This document shows, piece by piece, positions 9,585 to 18,685 of a stretch of DNA of 64,000 bases. The position numbers and the translations under genes were made by a program. The stretch comes from Armatimonadota bacterium (GTDB lineage: Bacteria; Armatimonadota; UBA5829; DTJY01), in the NCBI GenBank assembly GCA_023511795.1, contig JAIMAU010000011.1:1-64000 (forward strand), in the 5' to 3' direction. Numbering within the stretch: position 1 is the first letter of the stretch; each line of letters opens with the position of its first letter. The notes beneath the pieces were generated by a model. It did no database searches and had not been told where the DNA came from. It worked only from the letters and a program-made list of their open reading frames with translations.

Positions 9585-10706
9585 CTATTCTTGGATTATC
9601 TCAACATTCGCGCGTGGAACCGTAACATCCTCGCCGTTCTCGAGCTTGGCTTTTAGGGTTCGAACCTTCGCCCCCGATTCAATTAATACTGGTTCAGGTG
9701 GCAATGCTACTACCTCGCCAAGCATGCCAAAATAAGGCTCGCGAATAATACGTATCCTTGTTCCCAATTCCAGAGTTTGCTCAGCCGAGGAATCTACGCT
9801 GGCAACAACAATGTTTTTAATAGGCACGATTATTTCGGGACGGATTACTCCAGCGCGTATTTGGGTTGCACCATTAATTGATGCCTGCCGCCCTTCGAGC
9901 GATTTAAGAAGCTCAAAAGTACGATGTGCCATTCGCATTACACCGAAGCCCTCGGTTGCAATTAGCGTTGTTGGGATTTCCTCATGTCCTGTGATGGCAA
10001 CGCCTATGTCGTAACCAAGGTAATCAACAAGGTCTTTGTCGATAATTCCACCAACCACTATTCCTGCGACTCCAATTCCGGCGGCTTTTCTTATGGCCAT
10101 ACCAGTAATATTAGCGCCCGCGACTATTACCTTTCCGGCGAGATCATCAGTGATTGAATCCTCGTCTACAATTTCACCAGGTTGAGCTACTACTACCTTA
10201 ATTTCTCCCAGACGCTCTCCGCCCACTCCGAAGATTCCCTGTATAAGCGCACCAGTGGTCTCGACTACGACGCCTTCCTCCGGCAAAACCTCAACGATAT
10301 CGCCTTCTATATAAGCCTTGACCTCAACCAATGTTGGCTTGTATCGAATGCCTATATGCCCAGAGATTGGCGAGATCATCTCAACCGTGCCAGCAATTGG
10401 GGACTTGCACTCGTTTCTGAACAGGCCGAAGAAAGATCGGCTCTCAGCGAGGACCGTCCCGGGTTCGACTTCGTCGCCAATGGCAACCTTAAGTACGCGC
10501 TCAACCTCCGATGGCTCAATCCCTAGATACTCTGCCACGCGAACGGTCTGCATTACGCCGGGAAGTTCTGTTCGGGCGACAACTGTGTCAGGCAAGACGT
10601 GGTCGCCAACCTTTACGTTAACTTCTCCTTTTAGAGGCAGGCGCCTTGTTTTGCGTATTGTCGTTTTCGAACTAACTTTAAGTCCTGGTGTATATGCTGT
10701 TCCCAT
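9585..10706 (-). CDS. Barrel-sandwich/KOW-type partner of the GlmL-family ATPase, function unknown
   Basis: A 373-residue cytoplasmic protein with no signal peptide or membrane segment. The N-terminal about 150 residues read as repeated barrel-sandwich (biotinyl-lipoyl/RnfC-like) beta modules: KGEVNVKVGDHVLPDTVVAR, VAIGDEVEPGTVLAES and SPISGHIGIRYKP. A central segment rich in glycine and valine (IVAGANITGMAIRKAAGIGV) resembles a small alpha/beta binding domain. The C-terminus (RIIREPYFGMLGEVVALPPE) resembles a KOW-like beta barrel. It starts 3 nt after the GlmL-type gene, whose last codons carry its GGAG Shine-Dalgarno, so the two proteins are made together and probably act together. I do not know a defined function. 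Confidence 0.6.
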   Translation of the reverse strand: MGTAYTPGLKVSSKTTIRKTRRLPLKGEVNVKVGDHVLPDTVVARTELPGVMQTVRVAEYLGIEPSEVERVLKVAIGDEVEPGTVLAESRSFFGLFRNECKSPIAGTVEMISPISGHIGIRYKPTLVEVKAYIEGDIVEVLPEEGVVVETTGALIQGIFGVGGERLGEIKVVVAQPGEIVDEDSITDDLAGKVIVAGANITGMAIRKAAGIGVAGIVVGGIIDKDLVDYLGYDIGVAITGHEEIPTTLIATEGFGVMRMAHRTFELLKSLEGRQASINGATQIRAGVIRPEIIVPIKNIVVASVDSSAEQTLELGTRIRIIREPYFGMLGEVVALPPEPVLIESGAKVRTLKAKLENGEDVTVPRANVEIIQE

Positions 10707-10709
10707 GCT

Positions 10710-12530
10710 TTACTCCGGTCTTAGCCCTAATGCCTCCATCCATTCTCGCAACTTGGCAATGCGTTTATCATCCTCCGAAGGAATAACCAGCGGACGGCCC
10801 CGTGCATCTATTATCAGACCGACCACTCCGCCCTCAACCTCGACAGTGTGCAAGCGACCTCGCCCTGAGCCAACATCAAAACCTCTGGCAGGAGTAATCA
10901 CAACTTCTGCTTTTTCACCAACGCCTAATGGAATCACCTTGATGCTTCCGAATGGAATGGCATAGGTCTTTGCTTCACACTCTTGTGATTTTCGGTATCT
11001 GACTGCTATGGTGCATGCCGTCTGCCCCTCCTTGCCGATACCTACGGGAACGATTGAGGTTCCTAATTTGATGAGGCAATCACGCTCAAAAACTTGAGAC
11101 GCCGCCTGGGGCATGATAGTCGAGAGTATTCCGAGCTGGGGCATCATAAATATCGAATCCACTGCCAACATTGTTACCCCCTCAGGTTGATAGGCATCAA
11201 GCATCATAAGAGCAGCCTCTGCCCTCCTCGGAGCGTGGCTTAGGATTCCACCACTGCCGACAATCATATCGAGGTCCATCAAATGAACAAGTGTTTTGCC
11301 CGTACCTTCTTGGCTAATAGCATCGGCGATTGTTCGGACTTGCTGGACGCCCTTGAGCTCACGGGCAAGCGATTTATGATGTTCAAATGCAAGCCTGAGG
11401 GCCTCGCGTGCGACTGCCTGCTCAATATAAAGATCGCGAAGAGTCTGGGGAATCGTTGTTGGTCGAATCATCTTGTTACGAAGTTGATTCCTTACATACC
11501 CCTCATCGGCAAGGAATGGAATCCAGCGACGGATATTTTCTATCCCGGCTTCGGCGAGGACGTTGCAAATGGAGTAGCTCATGCCAAGGTTTGCGCTAAC
11601 AGTGCGAGTAAATACACCAGAAAAAACGGAAAACACATCAGTTGTCGCACCACCGATATCAACTGCTAGTACATTGATTTTCTCCTGCTCGGCAATAGTT
11701 TGTATTATTTTGCCGACAGCATTCGGGGTGGACATGATTCCAGAGCTTGTCCAAGTCATCAGCTTGCTGTAGCCAGGAGCTTGTTGCATAACGTGCTGGA
11801 GGAATAGCTCATGAATTGCCTCGCGTGCTGGTTGAAGGTTCTCGCGGTCGAGAGTTGGACGCAGATTAGGCACGACACGGAGGTCAACGCGGTCGCCAAG
11901 TATCTGCTTGACTGCTTCCACAGCATCCTTATTCCCCGCATAGATTACTGGAAGTTTAACGCCAATCCCAAGTCTTGGCTTTGGGTCGGCGGAAATAAGC
12001 ATTTCAGCTATGTCAACCAGGTGTTTGACCGTCCCACCATCAGTGCCGCCAGACATTAGTATCATATCGGGCCTGAGCTGACGAATGCGTTCGACCTTTT
12101 GATACTCCTTGCGCCCGTCGTCAATGGCTATAGTATCCATGATAATCGCCCCTGCTCCGAGCGCTGCCCTTTGAGCACTTTCGGCGCTCATCATTTTCAC
12201 AACGCCCGCAACGGTCATTTGGAGGCCGCCGCCTGCGCTGGATGTAGACAGATACATGTCTACGCCTACATCATTTTTTGTGGGTACTTGAATTTTAATT
12301 CCTTCTCCAGGATTCGACCCCTCGAAAAGTATTTTTCGGCCAGAAAGTTCTTCGACCTCGCGAACAGCATTCACTACCCCGACTGTTACATCGTCAAACG
12401 GAGCTTCAACAGTCGTGGGAGCTTCGCCGCGAACCACAAGTCGGTATTCATCGCCTTGTTTTTCAATGAGAATTGCTTTTGTAGTAGTACTCCCGCAATC
12501 GGTTGCCAAGATTGTTTTGACTTCTGCCAT
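10710..12530 (-). CDS. Glutamate mutase MutL/GlmL-family ASKHA ATPase
   Basis: A 606-residue protein of the MutL/GlmL family, whose founding members sit between the two subunits of adenosylcobalamin-dependent glutamate mutase in clostridia. It has the actin/hexokinase-like phosphate-1 loop ATDCGSTTTKAI at the N-terminus and a second phosphate-binding motif AVDIGGATTDVFSV around residue 290. Other conserved stretches are LMSGGTDGGTVKHLVD and VGSGGILSHAPR. Length is usual for the family. No glutamate mutase subunit (GlmS or GlmE) is in the window. The gene follows a small helix-turn-helix gene and overlaps functionally with the downstream barrel-sandwich gene. An ATP-driven activase or chaperone role is a family-based guess. 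Confidence 0.85.
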   Translation of the reverse strand: MAEVKTILATDCGSTTTKAILIEKQGDEYRLVVRGEAPTTVEAPFDDVTVGVVNAVREVEELSGRKILFEGSNPGEGIKIQVPTKNDVGVDMYLSTSSAGGGLQMTVAGVVKMMSAESAQRAALGAGAIIMDTIAIDDGRKEYQKVERIRQLRPDMILMSGGTDGGTVKHLVDIAEMLISADPKPRLGIGVKLPVIYAGNKDAVEAVKQILGDRVDLRVVPNLRPTLDRENLQPAREAIHELFLQHVMQQAPGYSKLMTWTSSGIMSTPNAVGKIIQTIAEQEKINVLAVDIGGATTDVFSVFSGVFTRTVSANLGMSYSICNVLAEAGIENIRRWIPFLADEGYVRNQLRNKMIRPTTIPQTLRDLYIEQAVAREALRLAFEHHKSLARELKGVQQVRTIADAISQEGTGKTLVHLMDLDMIVGSGGILSHAPRRAEAALMMLDAYQPEGVTMLAVDSIFMMPQLGILSTIMPQAASQVFERDCLIKLGTSIVPVGIGKEGQTACTIAVRYRKSQECEAKTYAIPFGSIKVIPLGVGEKAEVVITPARGFDVGSGRGRLHTVEVEGGVVGLIIDARGRPLVIPSEDDKRIAKLREWMEALGLRPE

Positions 12531-12626
12531 CTATGGTCTCCGTACCCGAAGGTAGGTTTCTTCGATGGCACATTCTACCACAGGGAAATTGGTGATGCAA
12601 CGTTTAGAATGAGGATGTATAGGCGT

Positions 12627-13088
12627 TTATGATGCTCTTTCGGCCTGCTCTTCTTCTTCACACTGTTGGCGTCGGAGGGTTCGAATGAGCCAATCGCGGA
12701 ATATTGCCGCTTCGACTGTTTTTCCGATTCCCTCAGCTCGATTTTTGCCTATAAGCGCAAGCATCTGAACATGATGTTGCCCACGTTTATTTCCTTCGCG
12801 TTCGAACTGCTTGTACGCTTCATCGAGCATTCGGACGGATTCTTGTGCAGCTGCGGGGTCTTTGAACCGAAGAACACCCGAGAGTCGTCTGGCTTCTTCT
12901 GAATATGTACGACCGCTCGTAGTTACATATAGATTCTCATATTCGACCGGTCGGCCAGACTTGATGAGTACATTCGCCACATAACTACGGTCGGTATTTA
13001 AAGCATCGGCTATTGCTTCCACATCGAGACCACGGTCATACAGCTCAATTATTCGCTCTTTTTTGGTAACTTTCTGCTGAGTCTCCAT
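12627..13088 (-). CDS. Small helix-turn-helix protein of unknown function
   Basis: A 153-residue soluble protein. Residues about 8-45 look like a helix-turn-helix of the homeodomain-like/Trp-repressor class (RIIELYDRGLDVEAIADAL then RSYVANVLIKSG). The rest is mostly helical and charged (ARRLSGVLRFKDPAAAQESV, HHVQMLALIGKNRAEGIGKT). It sits 96 nt upstream of the GlmL-type gene in the same direction, so it may be first gene of that operon and could regulate it. I do not recognise a named family; it could equally be a nucleic-acid-associated structural protein. Confidence 0.6.
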   Translation of the reverse strand: METQQKVTKKERIIELYDRGLDVEAIADALNTDRSYVANVLIKSGRPVEYENLYVTTSGRTYSEEARRLSGVLRFKDPAAAQESVRMLDEAYKQFEREGNKRGQHHVQMLALIGKNRAEGIGKTVEAAIFRDWLIRTLRRQQCEEEEQAERAS

Positions 13089-13122
13089 CGCTCTTTCACA
13101 ACCCTAAGCTGTCGATTCAAAA

Positions 13123-13151
13123 ATTATAGACTTTCTCTAACTTCTTTGGAA
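13123..13151 (-). promoter_or_regulatory. Possible promoter for the HTH-GlmL operon
   Basis: Minus-strand TATAAT (13128-13123) lies 35 nt upstream of the ATG at 13088. A poor -35 candidate, TTCCAA (13151-13146), is at 17 nt spacing. The -10 is perfect but the -35 matches only about half of the consensus. Confidence 0.3.
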
Positions 13152-13300
13152 TAATACCCAAATTTGGGAACTAGGACGACGGAAAAAACGTATTGAAAGT
13201 AGAAGAACTGATTACAGAACCTTTTTCTCCTTTCAGAGCAACACCGACTGCAATTGTCATAGCTTAGCGTCCAGGATGTTATCGTAGAACCTCCCGACGA

Positions 13301-13332
13301 AACCCTGCCGGCCAAAAAAGACCGGCAGGGTT
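13301..13332. terminator. Perfect 11-bp hairpin, probable terminator or structured RNA end
   Basis: AACCCTGCCGG (13301-13311) and CCGGCAGGGTT (13322-13332) are perfectly complementary with a 10-nt A-rich loop. It lies 10 nt beyond the stop of the minus-strand PpiC gene. On the minus strand no U-run follows; on the plus strand ATTTCTTTGTTT follows, so as a Rho-independent terminator it reads better for plus-strand transcription, for which no gene is apparent. Confidence 0.5.
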
Positions 13333-13342
13333 ATTTCTTTGT

Positions 13343-14608
13343 TTATTCTGAACCTCTTATCAAATTGAAAATCGCCGTTTGATAGCGTCTGAGATTGACT
13401 TTGATTGTCGCATCCCTCCATGCTTGCTGCATTAATCGGCCCAAATCGTTAGCCGACTTGCCTTTCTCAAGCATTAGTTTTTGACGGATGTGCATGCGCA
13501 CGTCTTCTATGGGCCTAACTACAGCTTCTTTCTTATCCAACACTTTGAAGATAACGTACTCGCCGCCGCCTGCCTCAATTGGGTCAGTCCATTGACCAAC
13601 AGGTGTGCCCAATACGATATCCTGAACTTCCTTGGGCACTTCCTGGCTGCCGCGCGTGATTGGTCTCCTTAGGCGTCCGCCTACCTTTGCCGAAACTTTG
13701 TCATCCGACAACTCCAATGCCACTTCGCCGAAATCTTTGCCCTCCCTTAACATCTGGGCGGCTTTATCTGCAATGTCCTTGTTTTTCGCAAAAATAGCGG
13801 CAACGACAGCTTGCTCAGGTGCGGTGAATTCTTCAGCTTTGTGTTGGTTATAGTATTCCTCTACCTCCTTATCAGTTACTACAACACCCTTAGTAGCAAG
13901 GTTATACTGCGTTTGCTGAATGCGAATCATCTCCCTCATCTCGTCTTGAGTTAGGCTTCCTTCTGTAAATTGGCGTGCAATCTCAGGAATCTTAATGGTT
14001 GCCTGCCAAGCTTCCTCGATTTGCTCAGCAGTAGGAACGACACTCTCCCTTTTCGCAAGCTTTACCTGGAGGCATTCACTTATTAGGTCTCTTAAAACCG
14101 ATAAGCCACTAATATTTCCCTCAACGCTTAATGGAATGCGCTCAAGACGCCGGTAATAATCACGACTGCTAATCGGTTGGCCATCCACGATTGCAACCGG
14201 TGGCATGATTTGGAGCATTACGTCATTTAGCCAATCGTTTAAGCTTTCTGCGCCAAATTCCGTGGGGGCATTGAAGATAAAAAGTCGAGATTTTGCAACT
14301 GCGATGCCTAAAGTTCGATTTGCTAGCTTAGGTTTGCATACACGCACTAGCCCCCAAGGCGTATCACAATTAACGGTATAAACCCAACCCATGCCAAGAC
14401 CCATCTTGGTTTTGTAGAACGCCCAAACCTCAGTCGGTTTTGCATTCGCTGGCAAGTTATATTCAAACACGCTAGCACCGCCACGCAGGTCCTGATTGGC
14501 AAGCTTTGCTGCAGGGTATTGGGGAATCTCAGCCGACGCATCCGCCGCTAACACGGAGTTTATGCCAAACGCTAGCAATATCAACGCACAAAGCGAAAAT
14601 AACTTCAT
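13343..14608 (-). CDS. Exported PpiC/SurA-type peptidyl-prolyl isomerase with extra N-terminal domain
   Basis: A 421-residue secreted foldase. A signal peptide (LCALILLAFGINSVLAA) is followed by about 115 residues unlike SurA or PrsA (YPAAKLANQDLRGGASVFEY onward). A SurA_N-like helical region starts at about residue 140 (VDGQPISSRDYYRRLERIP). A parvulin domain (about 250-350) contains ARQFTEGS, KDFGEVALELSDDKVSAKVG and VGQWTDPIEAGGGEYVIFKV. It should assist folding of exported or outer-membrane proteins in the periplasm. A GGAGGT Shine-Dalgarno lies 8 nt before the ATG. It stands alone, with a hairpin just after its stop. Confidence 0.87.
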   Translation of the reverse strand: MKLFSLCALILLAFGINSVLAADASAEIPQYPAAKLANQDLRGGASVFEYNLPANAKPTEVWAFYKTKMGLGMGWVYTVNCDTPWGLVRVCKPKLANRTLGIAVAKSRLFIFNAPTEFGAESLNDWLNDVMLQIMPPVAIVDGQPISSRDYYRRLERIPLSVEGNISGLSVLRDLISECLQVKLAKRESVVPTAEQIEEAWQATIKIPEIARQFTEGSLTQDEMREMIRIQQTQYNLATKGVVVTDKEVEEYYNQHKAEEFTAPEQAVVAAIFAKNKDIADKAAQMLREGKDFGEVALELSDDKVSAKVGGRLRRPITRGSQEVPKEVQDIVLGTPVGQWTDPIEAGGGEYVIFKVLDKKEAVVRPIEDVRMHIRQKLMLEKGKSANDLGRLMQQAWRDATIKVNLRRYQTAIFNLIRGSE

Positions 14609-14946
14609 TTGCTCTTACCTCCAAATTAATGCATACAACATGGATTATTCCTGAATGACAAAAGAATTCCTTTTACCAGGATATGGAAGTTAAATCGAAG
14701 GACTAATCTAAACAATCATCCAATAAATTTTGCAGATTTTACTCTGGGCACAATAATTGTGGCAATGCGGTCTGCTGAGATTATAGCCAATTCAACATGT
14801 CCAATATTAATCTAGATGATTCCATCAGCAAATGCAATATATAACGAACTTGCCAACCGTCGAGACGTATGACAGCCGCTTGCATCCCATTCGCTTTGCA
14901 TTGGCTAAGTTGGCAAGATTGTAATTAGTGATTGGAGGTTACAAAT
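14609..14946. other. Divergent intergenic region between the foldase and esterase genes
   Basis: About 340 nt of AT-rich sequence without a convincing gene. It must hold the start signals for both flanking genes. No clear sigma-70 promoter stands out, although TTGCAT (14896-14901) with TGTAAT (14920-14925) at 18 nt is a weak plus-strand candidate. A perfect 9-bp inverted repeat is present at 14849-14917. Confidence 0.5.
14849..14917. repeat. Spaced 9-bp inverted repeat, possible operator
   Basis: CTTGCCAAC (14849-14857) and GTTGGCAAG (14909-14917) are exact inverted copies separated by 51 nt, about 30 nt upstream of the esterase-like gene. This could be a looping operator pair or chance. Confidence 0.35.
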
Positions 14947-17013
14947 TTGGACTTAATGAAAGTAGGTTCATTTTTGTCGGCTACCATAATTGCCATTTGT
15001 TTGTTCACATACGCAATTGCCACCGAAGAAAGGAGTATGCCTTTGAATCCATATGATATTGGTAGCATCCATGATAACCGATGTGAGGAAATTCGGCATT
15101 TGGATATGATATACTCGTTCGCCGCCCCTACAACAAAGGAGGCATGGGCCGAGCGAGCGAAATACCTGCGCGAACAAATACTCACAGGCGCAGGGCTCCT
15201 TCCAACGCCAGAAAAGACGCCTCTCAATGCGCGCATTTTTGGACGAATCGAGCGCGACAACTACTCTATTGAAAAGGTTTATTTCGAGAGTTTTCCAGGC
15301 TTTTATGTAACAGGCAACCTTTTCCGGCCGCTTGGCAAGAAGGGACCATTCCCGGCAGTTCTAAACACCCATGGCCACTGGAGCGATGGCAGATTAGTGC
15401 ACAGAGAGGAAACCTCAATTCCCGGCAGATGTATTAATTTTGCAAAGCAAGGATACATCGCATTTGCCTATGATATGATTGGCTTCCTAGACTCTAAACA
15501 AGTTGAACACCGACTTGGCCAACTTGATGGCGAACGTGAGCATCTGTGGGGCATCAGCATCGGCGGCCTGCAACTTTGGAACAGCATTAGGGCGGTTGAC
15601 TTCCTACTTTCTTTGCCCGATGTGGATAAGAACCGCATTGCATGCACCGGGGCATCCGGGGGTGGCACGCAAACCTTCCTCTTAACAGCGGTTGACGACC
15701 GTGTGAAATTTTCAGCACCTGTTAACATGATATCCTCCACAATGCAGGGCGGCTGTCAATGTGAAAACCCACCGCTCATTAGGCTTGACACAAACAACAT
15801 GGAGATTGGTGCGCTAGCCGCTCCCCGCCCACTTCTTCTTGTCTCCGCCACTGGCGACTGGACTGTAAAGACGCCGACAGTCGAGTTCCCTGCGATTAAA
15901 AGCGTCTACAAGCTTCTTGGTGCAGAGGATAAAGTGGCATATGTTCAGTTCGATGCACCCCATAACTACAACAAAGACAGCCGTGAAGCTGTATATGCTT
16001 GGTTTGGACGTTGGATTTTAGGCAACCCAGACCCATCAGCATTCAAGGAGCGCCCTTTTGAAATTGAAAAACCCGAAGATATGCTTGTTTTCGCAAAAGA
16101 GCCGCGGCCTGCAAATGCTCTGGATGCCAAAGGAATTATCGAGAACCGCATAGAGGCAGCGAAAAAACAGCTTGAAACAATGAAACCATACGACGAGGAA
16201 AGTTTAAAGCTGTTTCGAAAAACGTTTAGCGTGCCATTCAAATATTGTCTTGCCGCTGTGATGCCCAAAAATGCCGAAGTTATAGCTGAACCACGCGGAA
16301 CCTTTATTTTTTGCAACTTCAAGGGCGAAAAGCTTGTGTTTGGACGCAAGGGAAAAGGTGACCAAATTCCAGCCTGCCTCATTCACCCCAACTCAACCGC
16401 AAGAAAGCCTCACGCGGCACTAATCGTTGGAAGCTCCAAGAGCGACATTCTTATCAATCATGAGACACTCGTCCGCATTCTCCTCGACAAGGGCACAACT
16501 GTTCTTACGATAGACTGCTTTAACACTGGAGAAGCAATTTGTGAAAATCCTAACCGAACAAAGTATAAATTCTTTTCTACGTATAACCGCACCGATACCG
16601 CAAATCGTGTCCAGGATATCTTAACTGCTCTATCTTACCTACAAAACATGAAAGATATATCATCAGTCAGTCTTGTTGGAATTGGTGAGGCGGGTCCCTG
16701 GTGCATGCTTGCTAGGGCTCTCGCTGAAAGGGTGCAAAAAACTATTATAGATGTAAATGGCTTTGACTCATCCAATGATCAAGCTTTCGTTGAAAAGCTT
16801 TTCGTACCATGTCTCAGAAGAGCAGGTGATTTTCAAACGGCAGGTGCACTAATTTGCCCTGGCTGGCTATTTATACACAATACAAGGGGCTTCTTCAAAA
16901 CAGACTGGGTTGAGGACGTCTACCGTGCCGCTGGAGCATTGTCTTCTCTAAAAATTCGGGGCACAAAGGCTACCGACGCCGAAATTGCCGACTGTGCTGC
17001 CTGTGCTCAATAA
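14947..17013 (+). CDS. Secreted acetyl-xylan-esterase-like alpha/beta hydrolase with two hydrolase-like halves
   Basis: An exported hydrolase of about 688 residues. I place the start at TTG 14947, 7 nt after the GGAGGT at 14934-14939; an in-frame TTG at 14932 lies upstream of that SD and cannot use it. A signal peptide (FLSATIIAICLFTYAIA) follows. The first half is an alpha/beta-hydrolase of the acetyl-xylan-esterase/dienelactone-hydrolase type: nucleophile Ser about 237 in GASGGGTQ, acid Asp about 304 in ATGDWTVKTP and His about 339 in APHNYN. The second half (about 450-688) resembles another alpha/beta-hydrolase (ALIVGSSKSDILIN, VSLVGIGEAGPWCMLA) lacking the Ser, so probably inactive. It likely deacetylates plant or microbial polysaccharides outside the cell. 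Confidence 0.82.
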   Translation: MDLMKVGSFLSATIIAICLFTYAIATEERSMPLNPYDIGSIHDNRCEEIRHLDMIYSFAAPTTKEAWAERAKYLREQILTGAGLLPTPEKTPLNARIFGRIERDNYSIEKVYFESFPGFYVTGNLFRPLGKKGPFPAVLNTHGHWSDGRLVHREETSIPGRCINFAKQGYIAFAYDMIGFLDSKQVEHRLGQLDGEREHLWGISIGGLQLWNSIRAVDFLLSLPDVDKNRIACTGASGGGTQTFLLTAVDDRVKFSAPVNMISSTMQGGCQCENPPLIRLDTNNMEIGALAAPRPLLLVSATGDWTVKTPTVEFPAIKSVYKLLGAEDKVAYVQFDAPHNYNKDSREAVYAWFGRWILGNPDPSAFKERPFEIEKPEDMLVFAKEPRPANALDAKGIIENRIEAAKKQLETMKPYDEESLKLFRKTFSVPFKYCLAAVMPKNAEVIAEPRGTFIFCNFKGEKLVFGRKGKGDQIPACLIHPNSTARKPHAALIVGSSKSDILINHETLVRILLDKGTTVLTIDCFNTGEAICENPNRTKYKFFSTYNRTDTANRVQDILTALSYLQNMKDISSVSLVGIGEAGPWCMLARALAERVQKTIIDVNGFDSSNDQAFVEKLFVPCLRRAGDFQTAGALICPGWLFIHNTRGFFKTDWVEDVYRAAGALSSLKIRGTKATDAEIADCAACAQ

Positions 17014-17082
17014 TTTTATAAAACGGCAGCTACAGTGCAGCCGTCGTGAGTACCCAATGCATTTGCAATTATTAAAAAATAA

Positions 17083-17117
17083 AGGGTTCGCAGGCTCAAA
17101 GTTCTCCCGCAAACCCT
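17083..17117 (-). terminator. Rho-independent terminator for the MFS gene
   Basis: On the minus strand AGGGTTTGCGGG (17117-17106) pairs with CCTGCGAACCCT (17094-17083), a 12-bp stem with two G-U wobble positions. It is followed by a U-rich tract (TTATTTTTTAAT) just downstream, 20 nt after the MFS stop. Confidence 0.8.
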
Positions 17118-17137
17118 AATAATCACGAATTCTTTTT

Positions 17138-18457
17138 CTAAGATGAATTATCGTCGCTCAAAAAAGGACTTGCTAAACCTTCTTCCAACTTTGTGGTAAC
17201 TTCCGACGTCACTTCTGCCTCGGCTTGAGCAGAAGCTGCTGATTCAGCCGGGGTAAGCTTAACAGCTTTGTAACCACCCTCAAGCTTATGAATGACATAG
17301 AAGACCGCCATGACAACAGTCAGAATGGCAGGAAGAATTGCTGCATGCCTCAAAGCGCCAACGACCCCGAATTTTTCATACCAGCCTCCAAAGATTGGTT
17401 GGGCAAAACCAGCAGAAGCCATTCCCGCGGCGCCCATCAAACCCATAAGCAGCGCCCCACCCTCGGGGAACCGCTCTGATGTGTATCCTAACATTGTAGG
17501 CCAGAAGTAGCAAATGCCTGCAGAGAAAACCGTCGCTGCCAAAAACGCCATTACTGGTCCCTTAGCCATACTAAGCGCAATCAAACCTATGAAAGAAACA
17601 ATTGACGAAAGTAGCAACACACCGATGGGCGACAATTTATGCACTACAGGACCTGCAAACACACGTCCTATCAGCATTACAAAGCTAATCCACCCAAGAA
17701 CAAGGGTCCCGACCTTAATTCCGCTATTTTTCATCATCTCAGCTATCCACTGATTCGTGCCTAGCTCGGTTGCCGCACTCAACCACATACAAATCCAAAA
17801 AACCAAATACAAGGAGAAAATGGAGCGCCACATTCGAGCAGTTGATACTCCAGATTGGACGCGCTCAGTAGGCGGGAGCTTAAGCCCGATGAACATTGCG
17901 CCGTATAAAAGCGTGGGGATGAAAAGTACGCCCGTCTTAATCTGCCAACTTGCTTGGAAAAGCGACATAATATAAGCAATAATTGTCCCTATTACGATTC
18001 CGCCGGGCCACCAAGCATGCAATGCATTCAGCTTGGCAGTCTTGTCCTCGGGATACAACGTAGCTACCAGAGGATTGACAGCACCCTCAATAAAACCGTT
18101 TCCAAAACCGATTAGCAAGGTTCCTATGGCTAACATTTGAATACTGTTAGCAAAGACAGTCCCACTAATGCCAGCCATGTGCAGTATCCATGCGCATACT
18201 AGCAGTGTTTTCATCCCGAGCCAGTCGCAAACAATCCCACTAAAGGCGATTGCAATCGTGAAGCCCCAGAATGCACCGACAATCGCCCATCCAATCGCAT
18301 CCGGTGTCGCGTTAAACTGCTTCATAAAATCGCCGAGAGTGTCACCGCGAATACCAAATGCGATTGCGCTTACTACCAGCGCAATACAACTTGCAGCAAA
18401 TAACTCTGAGCGAGCGCTCGCAACATAACTTGATGAGCTTGAAGCTTTTGTACTCAA
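17138..18457 (-). CDS. Major facilitator superfamily transporter
   Basis: About 439 residues with roughly 12 membrane helices, for example ELFAASCIALVVSAIAFGI, AIVGAFWGFTIAIAFSGIVC and VMAFLAATVFSAGICYFWP. The start chosen is TTG 18457, since GGAGGG (18469-18464) lies exactly 6 nt before it and the protein then begins just before helix 1. An in-frame start at 18547 would add a 30-residue tail with no similarity to the family. The layout resembles sugar or nucleoside permeases of the FucP/NHS type. The C-terminus is acidic and serine-rich. It stands alone, divergent from the sigma-factor operon. The substrate is unknown; the nearby esterase suggests a sugar. Confidence 0.85.
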   Translation of the reverse strand: MSTKASSSSSYVASARSELFAASCIALVVSAIAFGIRGDTLGDFMKQFNATPDAIGWAIVGAFWGFTIAIAFSGIVCDWLGMKTLLVCAWILHMAGISGTVFANSIQMLAIGTLLIGFGNGFIEGAVNPLVATLYPEDKTAKLNALHAWWPGGIVIGTIIAYIMSLFQASWQIKTGVLFIPTLLYGAMFIGLKLPPTERVQSGVSTARMWRSIFSLYLVFWICMWLSAATELGTNQWIAEMMKNSGIKVGTLVLGWISFVMLIGRVFAGPVVHKLSPIGVLLLSSIVSFIGLIALSMAKGPVMAFLAATVFSAGICYFWPTMLGYTSERFPEGGALLMGLMGAAGMASAGFAQPIFGGWYEKFGVVGALRHAAILPAILTVVMAVFYVIHKLEGGYKAVKLTPAESAASAQAEAEVTSEVTTKLEEGLASPFLSDDNSS

Positions 18458-18623
18458 TTTTTTCCCTCCGTGTCCGAATGAGTTCGCCAGCAACTTGGTT
18501 GCACCCGCCAAATAGCCCTTTTGTAGGCACAAATTGCGGGTCTGCAACTTCTTAGCGCTTAAATTCTCTTAAATTGATAAGATTTCCTCCTTGTATAATT
18601 CAAATTTTGCTGAAGTAAAGTTG

Positions 18624-18632
18624 TGGTATAAT
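18624..18632 (+). promoter_or_regulatory. Extended -10 promoter of the ECF sigma operon
   Basis: TGGTATAAT at 18624-18632 is an exact extended -10 element about 53 nt before the sigma gene. No good -35 lies at 16-18 nt. A second TATAAT lies at 18594-18599. An ECF-type autoregulated promoter is not evident. Confidence 0.5.
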
Positions 18633-18685
18633 TCGAGAACCATAAAAAATACGGATGCTATTCTCTACAGCAAGAGTCAAAATTA

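Noticed and set aside
10318-10965. A 215-codon open frame on the plus strand
   Set aside because: Antisense to the end of the GlmL-type gene and its partner, both of which have convincing family motifs.
13124-13315. A 63-codon open frame on the minus strand between two genes
   Set aside because: No ribosome site, no recognisable domain, and it runs into the 11-bp hairpin.
18594-18599. TATAAT upstream of the sigma-factor promoter
   Set aside because: The nearest -35-like box is only 14 nt away; the extended -10 at 18624 is the better start signal.
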